The position numbers were made by a program, and so were the translations under genes. This document shows, piece by piece, positions 42,363 to 51,379 of a DNA stretch of 64,000 nucleotides. The stretch comes from Victivallales bacterium. Lineage in GTDB: Bacteria; Verrucomicrobiota; Lentisphaeria; Oligosphaerales; Oligosphaeraceae. The stretch covers positions 1 to 64,000 of the forward strand of contig JAFZIJ010000059.1 in NCBI GenBank assembly GCA_017554445.1. Direction: 5' to 3'. The first letter of the stretch is position 1; every line of letters begins with the position of its first letter. Under the pieces are notes generated by a model. That model was given only the letters and a program-made list of their open reading frames with translations. It had not been told where the DNA came from and made no database searches.

Positions 42363-44414
42363 TTACATCGTCTCCGCTTGGCGGATGAATGTCTCCTGCG
42401 CTTCTTTCGTCAAATCGGTGAAGCGGACATTCCATCCGCATACGCGGACTTGCAGATTCGCATATTTCTCCGGATGGATCTGCGCATCACGCAACACAGC
42501 GGCATCGAAGATGTTGAATTGGATGCCGCTGCCGCCTTGGGCGATGAACGTGCGGATGATGGAAACCAGAATCTGAATACCATCATCTCCTTGGACGGCA
42601 GTGGGATGCAACATGATGTCCAGACAAGTTCCGCAGGGGAACTGCCGCATATCGACCTTCAGGACGGAATCCATCAAAGCCGTGATTCCATTGCGATCCA
42701 TGCCGATGACCGCATCCATGTTTTTGGACATCGGTTCGCCGGCCAGCCGTCCGGACGGCAACGCACCGATCATTTTTCCTTTTTCAACGACCAACTGTCC
42801 ATACAGTGACGGGAAGAAGAATCCGCCGCGGCCATTGGGCAATTTGAAAAGAAGCTTGGAAACAAACGCGGCAATTTCAATCGCCAAGTCGTCGGTTCGT
42901 GGATTGTTGTTGCCCCATTTAGCCGTCTTTTGCAACACGATCATGTGCAGTTTTTCATGTCCCTGCCAGTTGTCTTTCAGGATCTTGCGCAGTTCCGGCA
43001 ACGTGCAGAGCTTCTCTTCATACACCAGATAACGGACCGCCTCCAATGAATCGACGGCATCCGCCAAATAGGAAATGACGCAACCCGTTGAATTGTAAAG
43101 GGCCCCCGAATCGGAAATGTCCCGTTCCTTTTCCATGCAGGAATCGAATGTTCCAGAAAGCAACGGCACGGGATTGACGTATTTCCACGCCAGATCGCAA
43201 AGAATCTGCCGCTCGGCCATGATCGTGCAATTTTTACGGATCTGCTCCAAATACGCGTTTTTGAAATCGTCGAAAGTGCTGTAATCCAATCCGTTATTGA
43301 TTATCTGCAACAATGGGACTGGCAAGTAGAGATGACTCGAACCCGAGCAGGAAATCTCTTTTCCAGCCACGGCGGGCTCGTAGCAGCCGATCGGAACAAA
43401 ATCGGCGGCGTCTTCAGGCGTTCGCCCATGGCGAATCAACCCATCCACGATGACTTGATAGTTGAGCGACACGATGGCTGTCCGCCCGTCGCGAATGCAA
43501 CGTGCATACAGTTCGGCAAAATCCTGCGGCATGTCGTCGCGCACCAAAATGGACAGCTTCGGATCGACGATGTCCATTTCATAGTACGCCTCCAATGCAA
43601 GGCGTGACAACTCGTTGATATCAGGCCCGAAGCAGAAATTCTTTCCAAAACGTTTTCCCTGATATCGTGCGTAGAAAGCAATCCAGAAGAACTTGATCAG
43701 CTCCTTCGCTGAATCACGGTCCAACCGCCCATCTTTCAAATCGTTGCGGAAGAAATCGATATAGAGCGAATCGAAACGTCCCATCGTCCGAACTTCTTCA
43801 TTGGCGAATTCGATGGCGTCATGCAGAACGTATGCGAGGGCGAACGCCTCATGGAGGGTGCGCGGCGGATGATCGGCAATCGCCTCATAGACTGGATTTT
43901 CGTTGACGACGGCGATTCGGCGGCAGAATTCCGCCAACGCCTCGTAAACCATCACGACCGACCGATGGAACGGCGAAGAACCTTTTTTCGCACGTTCAAT
44001 CAATCCGGGCAGCCCGACCTTCAGCAACTTTTTCCAATCTGGCGCCACATGGCTGCGGTCCACCATCCAGCCAACCCCAAGCTCCATGTCCGCCCCGTTG
44101 CAAATAACTCCCGGCACTTTTTCCGCAGCCAGATTATATCCCGTCTTCAAATCCTCCTGAAGCAAACCAAACGTCTCGAATTTGCCTGGAAACGGATTGA
44201 ACGGTTCCACACCGACGGGAGCGTGCCGCAGAATCAACGCCGTAAGAAAAGCCCGCGACAGAATCCGCTCTTCATTGGGATTCTGTGACTTATGAGCCTC
44301 CCAAGCCGTGCGGAGCTGTTCTTCGCCCCAGCAGTTCTCTTGAGAATAGACCACATTCTCATACTGTTTTTCCAGCTTCGGACGCAGTTCGTCAAACGCG
44401 GCAAAGTTCTTCAT
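42363..44414 (-). CDS. Glycyl radical enzyme, PFL-like, substrate unknown
   Basis: 683 aa from ATG 44414. The catalytic thiyl Cys is in VPIGCYEP, as in the non-PFL glycyl radical enzymes with a single Cys followed by x-Glu (GCxE), and the C-terminal glycyl loop is RVCGWNVRFTDLTKEAQ, corresponding to RVxGYxVRF. Other family stretches: RTLHEAFALAYVLHD, SLNYQVIVDGLIRHG, PNGRGGFFFPSLYG. It is shorter than PFL (~760) and than diol or choline lyases (~790-850), so it does not fit a named class. It would act anaerobically in the cytoplasm. No radical-SAM activase is next to it, which is unusual. It follows the PAP2 gene with 6 bp between stop and ATG. Confidence 0.88.
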   Translation of the reverse strand: MKNFAAFDELRPKLEKQYENVVYSQENCWGEEQLRTAWEAHKSQNPNEERILSRAFLTALILRHAPVGVEPFNPFPGKFETFGLLQEDLKTGYNLAAEKVPGVICNGADMELGVGWMVDRSHVAPDWKKLLKVGLPGLIERAKKGSSPFHRSVVMVYEALAEFCRRIAVVNENPVYEAIADHPPRTLHEAFALAYVLHDAIEFANEEVRTMGRFDSLYIDFFRNDLKDGRLDRDSAKELIKFFWIAFYARYQGKRFGKNFCFGPDINELSRLALEAYYEMDIVDPKLSILVRDDMPQDFAELYARCIRDGRTAIVSLNYQVIVDGLIRHGRTPEDAADFVPIGCYEPAVAGKEISCSGSSHLYLPVPLLQIINNGLDYSTFDDFKNAYLEQIRKNCTIMAERQILCDLAWKYVNPVPLLSGTFDSCMEKERDISDSGALYNSTGCVISYLADAVDSLEAVRYLVYEEKLCTLPELRKILKDNWQGHEKLHMIVLQKTAKWGNNNPRTDDLAIEIAAFVSKLLFKLPNGRGGFFFPSLYGQLVVEKGKMIGALPSGRLAGEPMSKNMDAVIGMDRNGITALMDSVLKVDMRQFPCGTCLDIMLHPTAVQGDDGIQILVSIIRTFIAQGGSGIQFNIFDAAVLRDAQIHPEKYANLQVRVCGWNVRFTDLTKEAQETFIRQAETM

Positions 44415-44420
44415 AACCAA

Positions 44421-45080
44421 TCACTCTTTCTTTTCCACAAAATGCTTCTCCACAAAGCAGTACAAGGAAATCAAGGCCGTTGACAACAGAATGCCGCCGA
44501 TGATATCCGTCAGCCAATGGACGCCGGAAAGCAGACGGCAGATGACTGTTTCCACCATGACGAACCAGCAGGCGACCGTCGCCCAGAAACGCAACCTCAG
44601 CCATTGCTTCAAGCGATAATGGAATTGATGCGCCGCCGTCAGCAGGACGCAGATCGCAAGCATCGTGTGAGACGATGGATACGACGCCTCAAGTCCTTCC
44701 TCCGACAAGACAGGACGGTAATTCACGATGAATTTGTCAAAAAACACATAATAGAACACGACCAGCACGTAGAAACCGCCCATCAGCCAGACGCCTTTGT
44801 CCACCGCGCGCAAACTACGGCCTTTGTAAAGCTGCCACGCCCCCAGCAACGCGAATCCGCCCGCCACCGCAAGAGCAATAAGCCCAAAGACTTCCGACAG
44901 TTTATACCACACTTCATGGTAGCCGTAGGCCTGCAGCCCGCTGTTCAGGCCGGCCAATCCGACTTTCGTGCCTTCCGGCCCAATGGCCTGCACATCCACA
45001 TTCATCACAACAATCGTGAAAATGATGAACGCCGCCCATGCTGTCGCCAAACCAATCAAATCCTTTTTGTCAAACTTCAT
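44421..45080 (-). CDS. PAP2 family membrane phosphatase
   Basis: 219 aa with six predicted membrane helices. Three phosphatase signatures are present in order: KFIVNYRP, YPSSHTM and CRLLSGVHWLTDIIGG, matching KX6RP, PSGH and SRX5HX3D with Ser for Gly in the second and Cys for Ser in the third. The enzyme removes phosphate from lipid phosphates such as undecaprenyl or phosphatidylglycerol phosphate at the outer face of the membrane. It is upstream of the glycyl radical enzyme, nearly overlapping; a functional link is not evident. Confidence 0.9.
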   Translation of the reverse strand: MKFDKKDLIGLATAWAAFIIFTIVVMNVDVQAIGPEGTKVGLAGLNSGLQAYGYHEVWYKLSEVFGLIALAVAGGFALLGAWQLYKGRSLRAVDKGVWLMGGFYVLVVFYYVFFDKFIVNYRPVLSEEGLEASYPSSHTMLAICVLLTAAHQFHYRLKQWLRLRFWATVACWFVMVETVICRLLSGVHWLTDIIGGILLSTALISLYCFVEKHFVEKKE

Positions 45081-45116
45081 CCTGATCTATTATCCTTCTA
45101 TTATCACTATTTACGA

Positions 45117-45362
45117 GCTTCGCTCGCTTATGGTTCATTGCTTATGACTTATGGCCCATGGATGGCTCTCCTCTCCCGCGAAGCGGATGACAACCGCCGA
45201 GCCGCAGGAGCCGTTTGCATCATATTCAATCAACGTCATGTTTCATCATTGAATCCATAGCATCTTGTCGGCTCCTGGGGGGAGCAATTTGTAAAATCTG
45301 TTTAATCAGTGTAATCTGTGGTTTGAAAAATTTACGTGTTCATTCGTGTTCATTCGTGGTTC
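45117..45362 (+). repeat. Copy C of the composite intergenic repeat
   Basis: Same order as copy B: CTTATGGTTCATTGCTTATG units (45127-45158), CTCCCGCGAAGCGGATGA (45173-45190), ACCGCCGAGCCGCAGGAGCC (45193-45212), a spacer with CATGTTTCATCATTGAAT, GGCTCCTGGGG, AATCTGTTTAATCAGTG (45295-45311), and TTCATTCGTG doubled to 45362, directly at the next gene's stop. Confidence 0.8.
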
Positions 45363-45860
45363 CTAATCAACGATTTGTGGTTTTCGGATGACGTCCAGCA
45401 GCGCCTGGCAGCCTTCCATGATGTCCGAAAATGTCGTTTCGAAATCGCCCGTGTACCATGGATCCGAGATATCGCGTGGTTTGTCAGAGAAATCCAGCAG
45501 ATTGAAGATGCGGCCTTCCGCGTCGTTTCCAAGAATCCGCCGCATGTTGCGCAGATTGGCCGCATCCATGCCGATGAACAGATCGTAGCGCTCAGCGTCG
45601 CGCCGCGTCAGTTGGACGGCTTCATGCCGCCGCATCGGAATGTTGTGACGATTCAGCAGGCGGACCGTGCCTGGATGGACGCCGTTGCCGATCTCCTCCG
45701 TGCTCGTTGCGGCGGAAGCGGTCGTAATATCATCTCTCCCAATCTGATGCAGAAGATACGCCATGACCATTTCCGCCATCGGCGAACGGCAGATATTGCC
45801 GTGGCACACGAACATGATGCGGCGCACGGGAAATGGAAGATGAGTGACGCTTTCGTTCAT
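45363..45860 (-). CDS. Low-molecular-weight protein-tyrosine phosphatase
   Basis: 165 aa. The signature CX5RS loop is CHGNICRSP near residues 19-27, and the general-acid Asp is in SDPWYTGDFE at the expected position near the C-terminus. The fold and length match LMW-PTPs, which dephosphorylate tyrosine kinases in capsule or exopolysaccharide control, or arginine phosphate in some lineages. The ATG overlaps the stop of the SGNH hydrolase gene as ATGA, so translation is coupled. The stop codon abuts repeat copy C. Confidence 0.93.
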   Translation of the reverse strand: MNESVTHLPFPVRRIMFVCHGNICRSPMAEMVMAYLLHQIGRDDITTASAATSTEEIGNGVHPGTVRLLNRHNIPMRRHEAVQLTRRDAERYDLFIGMDAANLRNMRRILGNDAEGRIFNLLDFSDKPRDISDPWYTGDFETTFSDIMEGCQALLDVIRKPQIVD

Positions 45861-46843
45861 CCGTTCAACGCGTCCTTTATATCCGCGATGAGATTTTTCG
45901 CGTAGAACTCGAATCCGAAGTCGTTGGGATGCAGATATTGATCGCTGAACGCCTCCTCCAGATGCGGGACATAATTGTATCCGTCCAGCAGGCGGAAATT
46001 GCTGTATGGCTTGACGGCTTCCGTCAAGTAGCCGCGCAGTTCGTCAAACGTGCCGATGTCTGTCACGCGGTCGTGGTCGCGCCGCCAGATCGGCAGGATG
46101 GCGAATACTGGCACTTTCGGATACAGCTTGTGCAAATTGGCGTAGAAGCCGTTCATTTGCGCGAAGAACGTCTCCTTCGTATTCTTGTGCGACCAGTCGT
46201 TTGTGCCGTAGGCGACAGTGATGATGTCCGGCTTGTGCGGTCCAATCTCCGTAACCAGCGCGGGATTGAAAACATCGCCGCCGATGGCCTTGTTGAAGAC
46301 CACTGCGCCAATGGCGTCCGCCAGCTGATTCGGATACGCAAGTGACGGATAGCGAGCATCATAGCCCTGCGTGATGGAATCGCCGTAGCTGTAGAGCGTC
46401 CGAAAACGGATAAGAGGCGCGATAACGCGGCCGCCTTCCAGATCAAACGACTTGATGTCGATCTCCGAAAGGCACGGGAAATAGACGACGACATCGCAAG
46501 GCTGTCCGTCCAACATCACATGTAGCTCATTGTCAGGCTTTTCCATAAATGATTCATGGCCGGAGTGCTGTACCATGACGCCGTTCACATAAACATCAAA
46601 ATAATAGAACATCCGCGAAGAGCCTTTGACGACATGGTAGGTCAACGTGAAGCCTTTGGCGTCCGTCGTGAAGGCCAGCCGCACGCAGGAGGCCGCGTAG
46701 GATTTTCGACGGAAGTCCGCATTTCCGTCAAAAGCGTGCATTTCCGCCGCCGTGAAACGATGCGGGACGATGCAGTCGTCTCTGCTGACGATGGCTTCCG
46801 CCCCTTGAATATACTGTGCAAGATGATCCAGATCGATTTTCAT
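45857..46843 (-). CDS. SGNH/GDSL-type hydrolase
   Basis: 328 aa, no signal peptide. Residues ~1-135 are a beta-sandwich (FYYFDVYVNGVMVQHSGHES, CDVVVYFPCLSEIDIKS). The catalytic SGNH domain follows with all four blocks: SYGDSITQG (Ser nucleophile), KAIGGDVF (Gly), VAYGTNDW (Asn) and QYLHPNDFGF (Asp-x-x-His pair). This two-domain arrangement is typical of carbohydrate esterases that remove acetyl groups from sugars. Coupled to the LMW-PTP gene. Confidence 0.92.
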   Translation of the reverse strand: MKIDLDHLAQYIQGAEAIVSRDDCIVPHRFTAAEMHAFDGNADFRRKSYAASCVRLAFTTDAKGFTLTYHVVKGSSRMFYYFDVYVNGVMVQHSGHESFMEKPDNELHVMLDGQPCDVVVYFPCLSEIDIKSFDLEGGRVIAPLIRFRTLYSYGDSITQGYDARYPSLAYPNQLADAIGAVVFNKAIGGDVFNPALVTEIGPHKPDIITVAYGTNDWSHKNTKETFFAQMNGFYANLHKLYPKVPVFAILPIWRRDHDRVTDIGTFDELRGYLTEAVKPYSNFRLLDGYNYVPHLEEAFSDQYLHPNDFGFEFYAKNLIADIKDALNG

Positions 46844-46880
46844 AATCTTCTTTTTATTTGTTTTCCAATAACTTAAGCTA

Positions 46881-47792
46881 TTATCTACCGGCCAATGCGC
46901 GTTGCCGCAGATGGCGGATGATGATATCGACGGGCGGCTGGTCCGTCAATGCCAACACATGCTCCACGCCCAGCCCTGCGCACGCTTCGCGGCACTGTTC
47001 GAGAAAACGTTCCACGGCCTGCTGGTAGCTTGCGCGGACGTCTTTCGGATTCGTGACGATGCGCTCCCCTGTCTCCAAATCCACGAACGCCGTCGCGTCG
47101 CGGAACGAAAAATCGATTTCCTGCCGGTCCAGAATCTGATAGACGATGACATCATGCTTCTTGCGGCGGAAATGCGACAGCGCAGGTCGGATTTTCTCAA
47201 TGTCGTCGAACAAATCGGAGAAAATGATTACGAGGCCGCGGCGACGGCTCTGCTCCGCAAGGCTGTGCAACGTCACCGCCAGATCCGTCTGATCCGTCGG
47301 TTTGTGGCCGACCAACGTATTGCAGATGGTCCGTAAATGTTCAGGGCCGCTCTTTGCGGGAAGCAAAGCACGGCAACGCGAATCGAACAGGGCGAGACCG
47401 ACGCTGTCCTGCTGATGGACAGTAATGTACGCCAATGCCGCCGCCAGACGGCTGGCGTAACGGTATTTGCTGTCCTCCTTTTCATCGGACGCGTAGGTCA
47501 TCGAACGCGACGCATCCACCAGCAAATGGACACGCAGGCTCGTCTCCTCTTCGTATTGGCGGAGATAAAGCCGTTCGTTCTTTCCGTAAACCTTCCAGTC
47601 CAGATGTTTAGGATCATCACCGACCACATATTGTCGATAGTCCGCGAACTCGACGGATATGCCTTTCAGCTGGCTACGGTGCGCGCCTGTCATCGTCCCC
47701 TCCACCGTAAAACGGGAGCCGAGGGACAGACGCGACAATCGCGTCATGTCCTCCGCGCTCAATAATTGACTGATTCCGTTTTCGGCCGGCAT
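46881..47792 (-). CDS. DUF58 domain protein (vWA-like)
   Basis: 303 aa from ATG 47792; the upstream in-frame ATG at 47888 would overlap uvrC and adds an unlikely extension. RLSLGSRFTVEGTMTGAHRS, EFADYRQYVVGDDPKHLDW, KVYGKNERLYLRQYEEET is the highly conserved DUF58 core, followed by a vWA-like fold with a MIDAS-type LVDASRSM. DUF58 proteins are usually encoded with a MoxR AAA+ ATPase and vWA proteins in a chaperone-like system; no MoxR gene is adjacent here, so the partner must be elsewhere. Divergent from uvrC. Confidence 0.9.
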   Translation of the reverse strand: MPAENGISQLLSAEDMTRLSRLSLGSRFTVEGTMTGAHRSQLKGISVEFADYRQYVVGDDPKHLDWKVYGKNERLYLRQYEEETSLRVHLLVDASRSMTYASDEKEDSKYRYASRLAAALAYITVHQQDSVGLALFDSRCRALLPAKSGPEHLRTICNTLVGHKPTDQTDLAVTLHSLAEQSRRRGLVIIFSDLFDDIEKIRPALSHFRRKKHDVIVYQILDRQEIDFSFRDATAFVDLETGERIVTNPKDVRASYQQAVERFLEQCREACAGLGVEHVLALTDQPPVDIIIRHLRQRALAGR

Positions 47793-47882
47793 GTGATTCC
47801 CAGACGTCTTTTCACCTGTGAAATGATTTGTTTTACCATATAAATACTTTAAATTATTCTCAGTAAAAATCAATGAAAGCGT

Positions 47883-49385
47883 ATGCATAAGGAAAACTTT
47901 GTGCCAGAAGATTCAAAACAGCCCATATTCCGCAGCCAGGACGTCCCGCGTGTACCAGGCGTCTACGTCTATCGAAATAGCGGAGGAGAAGTGATTTATG
48001 TCGGCAAGGCGCGCAATCTGCGCAGCCGGATGTGCTCCTATTTCCAGCCGTCGGGAGCCATGCAGAGCGACCCGCGCCGCCGCGCCCTTATCCACAGTAT
48101 TGCCAGCTACGAAATTTTCCCGGTGGAGACGGAACAGGAGGCACTCCTGCTGGAGGACCGTTTCATCAAGCAGTACAATCCGCGATACAACGTCGATCTG
48201 CGCGATGACAAACGCTATCTCCATGTCGCCATCGATCCGACAGAAACATTCCCGCGCCTCCAGACAGCCCGCCTGCGCCGTGAAGATGCACGATATTATT
48301 TCGGCCCGTTCCCGTGGGCAACCGCCCTGCGTACGACTATCCGCTTTTTAGAAGTCCGCTATGGCCTGCGTAGCTGTCCCGTGGCGGAACCATGCTCGGA
48401 TACGAAGCTACACTGCCATGAAGACGTCATCCGCGACTGTCTCTGCCCATGCGTCGGTAAAGTCACACCGGAAGAATACCATGAACGGCTTGAAAAAGTC
48501 ATGGCCATCCTGCGTGGCGACTGCCGCGAACTCGTCGAAGAACTCACAGCGGACATGCAGGAAAAGGCTCGCCAGATGGATTTCGAAGGCGCCGCCACTA
48601 TTCGCGACATGATCGCAAATCTGAAATCCGTTCTGGAGCCCAATCGCCGTTTCATCAACCATACGCTCGCCACGCGGATGATGGCGACCAACATGGTGGC
48701 CGTCGAAGCCCTCCAGAAGGCGCTCAACATGGACAAACCGCCGCTTGTCATGGAATGTTTCGACATGTCCAACATCTCCGGCGTACTCGCCGTCGGCTCC
48801 ATGGTCTGCTTCAAAAACGGGCGCCCGTCAAACAAAGACTACCGCCGCTTCCGCATCCGTTCCGAAACCGCCAATGACGACACCGCCTTCATGCGGGAAG
48901 TCCTCACACGCCGTTATGGACGGTTGCTAAAGGAAAACCTTCCTCTGCCGGATCTGATCATTCTCGACGGCGGTGCGGGGCAGCTGCGCATCGGCATGGA
49001 AGTCTTCCGCGAAATCGGCATGCCGAATATCGTGATGATCGGTCTCGCGAAACGCCACGAACACATCATTTGGCCGGACAGCGACGTCGAACAGGAGCTA
49101 CCACGCGAAAATCCGGGCCTCCGCCTCCTGCAGGCCATCCGTGACGAAGCGCACCGTTTCGCCAACGGCTACCATCGCCTGCTCCGTAGCAAACGGATCG
49201 CCGACTCGCTCCTTTCAGACGTGCCCGGTATCGGCAAAAGTCGTTGCCAACAACTGCTTAAGCAATTCGGCTCCGTCAAGGCCATCGCCAAAATGACACC
49301 AGAGGAGCTCGCTGAAAAGGCCGACGGCGTCGGCATCGAAACCGCAAGGAAAATCATCGATTATCTATCTTCACATCTTGGCTAA
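47883..49385 (+). CDS. uvrC: Excinuclease ABC subunit C
   Basis: 500 aa at this ATG; a GTG at 47901 has a better ribosome binding site (AAGGAAAA 7 nt upstream) and may be the true start. Domains in order: GIY-YIG endonuclease (VPGVYVYRN, VIYVGKARNLRSR; residues ~20-100), the cysteine cluster (SCPVAEPC, HCHEDV, DCLCPC), UVR helix (QEKARQMDFEGAATIRDM), RNase H-like endonuclease (ECFDMSNISGVLAVGSMV, LIILDGGAGQL) and a C-terminal HhH pair (DVPGIGKSRCQQLLKQFG). It makes the dual incisions in nucleotide excision repair with UvrA and UvrB. About 100 residues shorter than E. coli UvrC, but all catalytic domains are present. Confidence 0.96.
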   Translation: MHKENFVPEDSKQPIFRSQDVPRVPGVYVYRNSGGEVIYVGKARNLRSRMCSYFQPSGAMQSDPRRRALIHSIASYEIFPVETEQEALLLEDRFIKQYNPRYNVDLRDDKRYLHVAIDPTETFPRLQTARLRREDARYYFGPFPWATALRTTIRFLEVRYGLRSCPVAEPCSDTKLHCHEDVIRDCLCPCVGKVTPEEYHERLEKVMAILRGDCRELVEELTADMQEKARQMDFEGAATIRDMIANLKSVLEPNRRFINHTLATRMMATNMVAVEALQKALNMDKPPLVMECFDMSNISGVLAVGSMVCFKNGRPSNKDYRRFRIRSETANDDTAFMREVLTRRYGRLLKENLPLPDLIILDGGAGQLRIGMEVFREIGMPNIVMIGLAKRHEHIIWPDSDVEQELPRENPGLRLLQAIRDEAHRFANGYHRLLRSKRIADSLLSDVPGIGKSRCQQLLKQFGSVKAIAKMTPEELAEKADGVGIETARKIIDYLSSHLG

Positions 49386-49407
49386 AAATCATCATACCTA
49401 TATTATT

Positions 49408-51363
49408 ATGAAAACTCTCATGTCCATTCTCTGTCTCGCAATCTCCGTCAGTGCATTTGCCGCTCCGAATCCATTCCCGCAGTTTTCCTTCACGTATCGA
49501 GAAAAAGAATTCACGGGCATTCCAAACGGATGGCAACAGAACAGGAAATTGTTGAAGCAGAAGGACAAACAGACAGAAATCATCACCGCGACAGAGCCAA
49601 ACGGCGTCACGCTCATTCTGGAAAAGACCATTTACACCAATCATCCCGTCGTCGAATGGTTGCTTTCTTTCGAAAACCGTTCCGCGAAGGAATCGGGCCG
49701 TTTCACACGCATCTCATCCGCTGATTTCACAATTCCATTCGACAAAAAAGAAGCCGTCACGCTGTGGAAAGGCATCGGTGAAGCTCCGAATCCGCCGGAC
49801 AACTATTCCTTCGCACGCCTTCCGCTGGAAAACGGAAAAGCTGTGGAAATGACTCCGATTGAAGGATATCCGAGCTTCAACGCCTTCCCCTATTTCCGCG
49901 TCTATTCACCGAAGCGCGGCTATACGATCGCCGTCGGATGGGAAGGCCAATGGCATGCATCCGTCGTCAGACAAACGAAAGGCGTTTCAATCCGCGCAGG
50001 TCAGCAGACGGTCGATTTCTTCCTCAAACCCGACGAAAAAGTCATCACGCCGCGAATCACCATCCTTTCCTACAATACAGAAGACGACGCCGTCAATCTC
50101 TGGCGTAAGTGGTTCCGCCAGTATATCTTGCCCCGTGAAAAGGACGGCCACGTCATCCGCCCGCGTCTTGTGGCAGATGGTCATGAACATGGTGAACTCT
50201 ATTGCGAAATCACTTCTGAGCGCCAGATCGAACTCGTCAGACAGTTGCGCCGCAAAGGTTTGCACATGGATTCATGGTGGATTGACGCCGGATGGTACAT
50301 TCGCGAACTGTTACCGAATCCGCCTATCGGCCAATGGTTCCTTGTCGGCGACTGGACGCCAGATCCAAAGCGCTTTCCGAAAATGTTCAAGCCGTTGTCG
50401 GACGAACTCGCCCGCGAAGGCAGCGAACTCGTCCTTTGGTATGAACCGGAGCGCGTCCATGAAAAATCACCCATCATGCAGGATGTTTCGAAATTTCTTG
50501 CGCCGCCCAATCACATCCTCTCAAAACGATATGATTTGTCCAAGCCGGAAGCTGTCGATTATCTGATCAAGACCATTGGCAAGTCATTGCAGGAAAACGG
50601 TGTAAGCTTCTACCGACAGGACTCCAACGGCGCAGGCCCCATCCATTTCTGGATGAGCGCACAGGACGCGTTGAAGGATGGCCGCCGTGGCATGGTCGAA
50701 AACAAAGCCATTCAAGGCATGTTCCGCTTCTGGGATGGCCTCAAAAAGGCCAAGCCCGGGCTACTTATCGATGTATGTGCTTCCGGCGGAAGACGAAACG
50801 ACTTGGAGACGCTCCGTCAGGGTGCCGTCCCGCTCCATTACAGCGACGTCGGCTACACTGATTTCATCGCCAAACAGCGCTACCACCATATGCTGAACCA
50901 GTGGTTCCTTTACTACAAGAATATCGCGCAGCACTGCTACGACGGACCGACTCTCAACCAGTGGAAATCCGTCATTGACATCGCCCCCTTCCACACGGTC
51001 TATGCGCCATCCTATCTGCGCGAAGACAATTCCGCCGAACTGAAATGGAACGAAGTCTGCCGAAAAGTCGCTCCCTATCAAGTGGATGCGGATTATTATC
51101 TGCTGACGCCGGAAGTCTTTGGCATTGACCAATGGTGGGTCTGCCAGTTCCACGATCCCGTGACGCAGAGCGGCGTCCTGCAGGTTGTCCGCAACGAAAA
51201 AGCTCCAGACTCTTCGCTTATCCTTTCTCTGAAAGGCGTTACGGCCAAACGGCTTGCCTATGATGATCTCTATACGGAGCGTCATTTCGAAGGAGGTCGG
51301 ACCGTCGAATTCGTGTTAAAGCCCGGAACCGCCACCGTCTTCATCTATTCGATGAAACGATAA
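49408..51363 (+). CDS. Secreted alpha-galactosidase, GH36
   Basis: 651 aa from ATG 49408 with a signal peptide (MKTLMSILCLAISVSAFAA). An N-terminal beta-supersandwich (to ~residue 230) precedes the TIM barrel: HMDSWWIDAGWYIRELLP, GDWTPDPKRFPKMFKPLSD, LVLWYEPERV, then GVSFYRQDSNGAGPI with the nucleophile Asp of the family (KxDxN-type segment; here RQDSN), IDVCASGGRRNDLETL and HYSDVGYTD with the acid/base Asp. Cleaves alpha-1,6- or alpha-1,3-galactose from glycans outside the cytoplasm. It starts 22 bp after the uvrC stop but is functionally unrelated. Confidence 0.9.
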   Translation: MKTLMSILCLAISVSAFAAPNPFPQFSFTYREKEFTGIPNGWQQNRKLLKQKDKQTEIITATEPNGVTLILEKTIYTNHPVVEWLLSFENRSAKESGRFTRISSADFTIPFDKKEAVTLWKGIGEAPNPPDNYSFARLPLENGKAVEMTPIEGYPSFNAFPYFRVYSPKRGYTIAVGWEGQWHASVVRQTKGVSIRAGQQTVDFFLKPDEKVITPRITILSYNTEDDAVNLWRKWFRQYILPREKDGHVIRPRLVADGHEHGELYCEITSERQIELVRQLRRKGLHMDSWWIDAGWYIRELLPNPPIGQWFLVGDWTPDPKRFPKMFKPLSDELAREGSELVLWYEPERVHEKSPIMQDVSKFLAPPNHILSKRYDLSKPEAVDYLIKTIGKSLQENGVSFYRQDSNGAGPIHFWMSAQDALKDGRRGMVENKAIQGMFRFWDGLKKAKPGLLIDVCASGGRRNDLETLRQGAVPLHYSDVGYTDFIAKQRYHHMLNQWFLYYKNIAQHCYDGPTLNQWKSVIDIAPFHTVYAPSYLREDNSAELKWNEVCRKVAPYQVDADYYLLTPEVFGIDQWWVCQFHDPVTQSGVLQVVRNEKAPDSSLILSLKGVTAKRLAYDDLYTERHFEGGRTVEFVLKPGTATVFIYSMKR

Positions 51364-51379
51364 AACACAGGAATTTCAT

